Shown: piece by piece, positions 14,620 through 16,883 of the stretch
Layout: each line of letters starts with the position of its first letter
How positions within the stretch are numbered: position 1 is the first letter of the stretch
Assembly (NCBI GenBank): GCA_002350725.1
Contig: DEFJ01000009.1
Location: 36,226-53,108, forward strand
DNA length: 16,883 bases
Source of the DNA: Cyanobacteria bacterium UBA2855
GTDB lineage: Bacteria; Cyanobacteriota; Vampirovibrionia; Gastranaerophilales; Gastranaerophilaceae
Reading direction: 5' to 3'
Translations under genes and position numbers: made by a program
Notes under the pieces: generated by a model
Databases searched by the model: none
The model's input: the letters and a program-made list of their open reading frames with translations, nothing else
Told to the model about the DNA's origin: nothing

Positions 14620-15324
14620 ATGTTGGATCGAATTCAAATTACTAAAGAAGTAGAAGAAATGTGCGTTGTAAAACGTGGCGTTAAAGGTGAACCGGCTCCT
14701 ATACCTCAAGAAGGTCAATGGACTAAATGTAAAGAAATAAAAGATATTTCCGGTTTAACTCACGGCTGCGGATGCTGTGCACCTCAACAAGGTACTTGTA
14801 AGTTAACCTTGAATGTTAAAAATGGCGTTATTCAAGAAGCGCTTGTTGAAACTATCGGATGTTCAGGTATGACACATTCAGCCGCTATGGCAGGGGAAAT
14901 CCTTCCGGGCAAAACAATTCTTGAAGCTTTAAATACTGACCTCGTTTGTGACGCTATCAATGTTGCAATGAGAGAATTATTCTTACAAATCGTTTACGGT
15001 AGAACTCAAACTGCATTCTCTGAAAACGGATTGCCGGTTGGTGCAGGATTAGAAGATTTAGGCAAAGGTCTATGCTCTATGTGTGGTACAATCCACTCTA
15101 CAAAACAAAAAGGACCAAGATACCTTCAATTAACAGAAGGTTATATCCTTGAACTAGGTTTGGATAAGAACAGCGAAGTTATCGGTTATAAGTTTATCAA
15201 CCTTGGTAAATTTATGGATGCTGTTAAAAAAGGTGTTGACCCTAAAGAAGCATTTGAAAAGAATATCGGTACATACGGCAGATTTGCTGACGCTGTAAAA
15301 TATATCGACCCTCGTAAGGAATAG
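14620..15324 (+). CDS. NifU/IscU-like iron-sulfur scaffold protein
   Basis: This 234-residue soluble protein is cysteine-rich. Residues about 60-125 match the IscU/NifU N-terminal fold: KLTLNVKNGVIQEA, then ETIGCSGMTHSAAMAGEILPG with C81, and GKTILEAL, then C110. Before it lies an unusual cluster with HGCGCC at 49-53 (C50, C52, C53) and C60. A later C-x-x-C pair, C152/C155, occurs in LCSMCG. The ten cysteines in all (also C15 and C37) exceed the three ligands of ordinary IscU, so it may hold more than one cluster or a different metal site. The C-terminal third (about 165-234) is an added domain. From family knowledge, such proteins are commonly annotated as Fe-S assembly scaffolds and often sit next to the GGGtGRT gene, as here (34-base gap). 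No cysteine desulfurase gene is nearby, so a classical isc/nif role is not shown. Confidence 0.85.
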   Translation: MLDRIQITKEVEEMCVVKRGVKGEPAPIPQEGQWTKCKEIKDISGLTHGCGCCAPQQGTCKLTLNVKNGVIQEALVETIGCSGMTHSAAMAGEILPGKTILEALNTDLVCDAINVAMRELFLQIVYGRTQTAFSENGLPVGAGLEDLGKGLCSMCGTIHSTKQKGPRYLQLTEGYILELGLDKNSEVIGYKFINLGKFMDAVKKGVDPKEAFEKNIGTYGRFADAVKYIDPRKE

Positions 15325-15358
15325 TTTTAGTAAAATAATTAATAGAAGGAAATAAAAA

Positions 15359-16360
15359 ATGGCAAATTTTGAAGGAAAAGACAGACGTGAGTCTACTTTA
15401 AAAAAGGTTTTACCGGAATACGGGTTTAAAAACCTTGATGAAGCTCGTGAATTATGCTTGTCAAAAGGTATCGATGTAGATGCCATTGTTAAAGGTATTC
15501 AGCCAATCGCATTTGATAACGCATCTTGGGCTTACACTTTAGGTTGCGCTATTGCAATCAAAAAAGGTATTACAAACGCTGCTGATGCCGCTGAAGCTAT
15601 CGGTATCGGGTTGCAAGCTTTTGCTGTACCGGGTTCTGTTGGTGATACAAGAAAAGTCGGTCTTGGACACGGCAACTTAGGCGCTATGCTTTTAAGAGAA
15701 GAAACAAAATGTTTCTGCTTCTTGGCAGGTCACGAATCTTTCGCTGCTGCTGAAGGCGCTATCGGTATTGCAAGAAATGCTGATAAAGTTAGAAAAGAAC
15801 CTTTAAGAGTTATCTTGAACGGATTAGGTAAAGATGCCGCTTACGTAATTTCAAGAATTAACGGCTTCACTTATGTTGAAACAGAATACAATTACAAAAC
15901 AGGCGAATTAAAAATCGTTAAAGAAACTCCATTCTCAGACGGAGAAAGAGCAAAAGTTAAATGTTACGGCGCTGACGACGTATCAGAAGGTGTTGCAATT
16001 ATGATTAAAGAAGGTGTTGACGTATCTATTACAGGTAACTCAACTAACCCTACAAGATTCCAGCACCCTGTTGCAGGTACTTACAAAAAATGGGCTATAG
16101 AAAACGGAAGAAAATATTTCTCTGTAGCATCAGGCGGCGGTACAGGACGTACCCTTCACCCTGATAATGTAGCTGCAGGTCCTGCTTCTTACGGTATGAC
16201 GGATACAATGGGAAGAATGCACGGTGATGCTCAGTTTGCAGGTTCTTCTTCTGTTCCTGCTCACGTTGAAATGATGGGCGTTATCGGTATGGGTAACAAC
16301 CCAATGGTAGGTGCAACAGTTGCTTGTGCCGTTGCTGTTTCTCAAGCTATGAGTAAATAG
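15359..16360 (+). CDS. GGGtGRT-family protein (function unknown)
   Basis: This 333-residue soluble protein carries the family's naming motif, SGGGTGRTLHPDN, with GGGTGRT at residues 259-265. Other conserved-looking glycine-rich stretches are VGLGHGNLGAMLLREET (100-116), FLAGHESFAAAEGAIG (121-136), and GMTDTMGRMHGDAQFAGSSSVPAH near the C-terminus (279-302). Four cysteines are present (C33, C63, C118, C120 region), with C118-F-C120 notable beside an Fe-S scaffold partner. There is no signal peptide or membrane helix. The family is defined by this motif and has no established activity that I know of. The Gly-rich loops and conserved His residues (H104, H125, H267, H288) suggest a nucleotide- or metal-dependent enzyme, which is inference. 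Shine-Dalgarno AGAAGGA (15344-15350) is 8 bases before the ATG. It is cotranscribed with the scaffold gene and ended by a terminator. Confidence 0.93.
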   Translation: MANFEGKDRRESTLKKVLPEYGFKNLDEARELCLSKGIDVDAIVKGIQPIAFDNASWAYTLGCAIAIKKGITNAADAAEAIGIGLQAFAVPGSVGDTRKVGLGHGNLGAMLLREETKCFCFLAGHESFAAAEGAIGIARNADKVRKEPLRVILNGLGKDAAYVISRINGFTYVETEYNYKTGELKIVKETPFSDGERAKVKCYGADDVSEGVAIMIKEGVDVSITGNSTNPTRFQHPVAGTYKKWAIENGRKYFSVASGGGTGRTLHPDNVAAGPASYGMTDTMGRMHGDAQFAGSSSVPAHVEMMGVIGMGNNPMVGATVACAVAVSQAMSK

Positions 16361-16378
16361 TTTTATAATTCATAAACA

Positions 16379-16410
16379 CAAAAAGCGATGCCCTATGGCA
16401 TCGCTTTTTG
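16379..16410. terminator. Intrinsic terminator, usable from both sides
   Basis: A 14-bp perfect stem, CAAAAAGCGATGCC / GGCATCGCTTTTTG, encloses the loop CTAT. Both strands end in a run of five T. It closes the scaffold/GGGtGRT operon and, on the minus strand, the convergent transposase gene whose stop lies 43 bases away. Confidence 0.92.
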
Positions 16411-16452
16411 TTGCATCTGAACATGAGAAATCTTAAACATAGAGATTGAGAA

Positions 16453-16883
16453 TTATTCAAAATCCAAATTTTTGATATTTTCTATATCAGTGAAACTTCC
16501 CCAATTTTTATCATATAAATTATTTTTTACGTATTTTTGAAATGAAGAATAATCCCAATCTTTTACGCTTTGTACATATCCGTGTTTGACAGGATTGTAG
16601 TGAATATAGTTTATATGATTATTTAGTTCATCTTGATTTAGAATCGTATGTTCATAAAATCGTCTTTGAAACAAACCTTTTTCTCTTTTATTCTTATATC
16701 CAATTTTTAAATCCTCTTGCGAACAAAGGTCGGTTGGGCATACTTGCCCAACAATATAAGAAAAACTATGTTTTATAGAAGATATTATTTTTGAATATTC
16801 TTTAATATTTTCAGGATTTAATATCAAATGTATGTGGTCAGGCAAAACACAAATAGCTAAAATTTCAAATTTATAATTTTGCA
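16453..16883 (-). CDS. REP-associated tyrosine transposase (RAYT, IS200-like), 5' end beyond the window
   Basis: The reading frame stays open to the window edge, so the N-terminus is missing. Within it, VLPDHIHLI supplies the HUH metal-binding pair (HIH at 16828-16836). LFQRRFYEHTI and NYIHYNPVKHGYV give the RAYT signature; the Tyr of YIHYNPV is the likely nucleophile. These single-copy Y1 transposases act on REP palindromes rather than moving as ordinary insertion sequences. A start at the TTG of the DHIHLI block (16845) would remove conserved sequence, since upstream codons read EILAICV in frame, so the true start is outside. An 8-bp palindrome lies in frame within the gene, encoding G-Q-V-C-P-T. 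The gene is convergent with the GGGtGRT operon and shares its terminator. No terminal repeats are visible on this side. Confidence 0.88.
   Translation of the reverse strand, partial: QNYKFEILAICVLPDHIHLILNPENIKEYSKIISSIKHSFSYIVGQVCPTDLCSQEDLKIGYKNKREKGLFQRRFYEHTILNQDELNNHINYIHYNPVKHGYVQSVKDWDYSSFQKYVKNNLYDKNWGSFTDIENIKNLDFE
16733..16752. repeat. REP-like palindrome inside the transposase gene
   Basis: GTTGGGCA-TACT-TGCCCAAC forms an 8-bp perfect stem with a 4-base loop, much richer in G/C than its surroundings. It is preceded by GGTCG, so the core reads GTCGGT followed by a palindrome. The non-coding palindrome at 8157-8174 has the same GTCGGT entry. The repeat is translated in frame in the transposase and lies in a variable spacer between its conserved blocks. 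Confidence 0.55.

Noticed and set aside
16453..16845. The transposase as a complete 130-residue gene starting at a TTG
   Set aside because: The frame stays open to the window edge and upstream codons encode the expected residues before the HUH motif, so the gene is partial rather than short.

Overview
The window is an AT-rich bacterial chromosome segment using the standard bacterial code, with a tRNA that carries an encoded CCA end. It suggests an uncultured, anaerobic, gut-type bacterium with a Gram-negative-style envelope. The signs are an AsmA-like protein, a membrane sodium-pumping decarboxylase and two oxygen-sensitive-looking Fe-S related proteins. My first guess is a member of Candidatus Gastranaerophilales (Melainabacteria) or another low-GC gut lineage. 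This rests on overall style only, with no marker gene to settle it, so certainty is low.

Layout. 1-223: a minus-strand tRNA-Val(UAC) with its own promoter, then a perfect hairpin. 224-1462: a protein built of 39-residue helical repeats resembling mTERF repeats. 1500-3955: an RNA uracil-C5 methyltransferase (RlmD/RumA type) followed closely by rmuC. 4054-8048: a tight birA-oadG-oadA-oadB operon encoding a biotin protein ligase and the three subunits of a Na+-translocating oxaloacetate decarboxylase-type pump, closed by a strong terminator at 8079-8112. 8207-11521 (minus): a 1104-residue protein of unknown function, with a coiled-coil half and two glycine-zipper segments flanking a Thr/Tyr/Gly-rich block. 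11522-11861: a divergent 340-base intergenic region. 11862-14507: an AsmA-like membrane-anchored protein. 14620-16360: a strongly promoted pair, a NifU/IscU-like scaffold protein and a GGGtGRT-family protein, ended by a terminator at 16379-16410. 16453-16883 (minus): the 3' part of a REP-associated tyrosine transposase that runs off the window edge.

How the genes work together. In the oad operon, BirA would attach biotin to the C-terminal lysine of OadA. OadA would take the carboxyl group from its substrate, and OadB/OadG would decarboxylate carboxybiotin while exporting Na+. The NifU-like/GGGtGRT pair looks like one functional unit, but its job is not known to me.

Two modes of translation start are visible. 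Several genes (oadG, oadA, oadB, rmuC, the NifU-like gene, the GGGtGRT gene and the 1104-residue gene) have clear Shine-Dalgarno sequences. Three others (rlmD, birA and the AsmA-like gene) have no Shine-Dalgarno; instead a -10 hexamer ends exactly six bases before the ATG, which predicts leaderless mRNAs.
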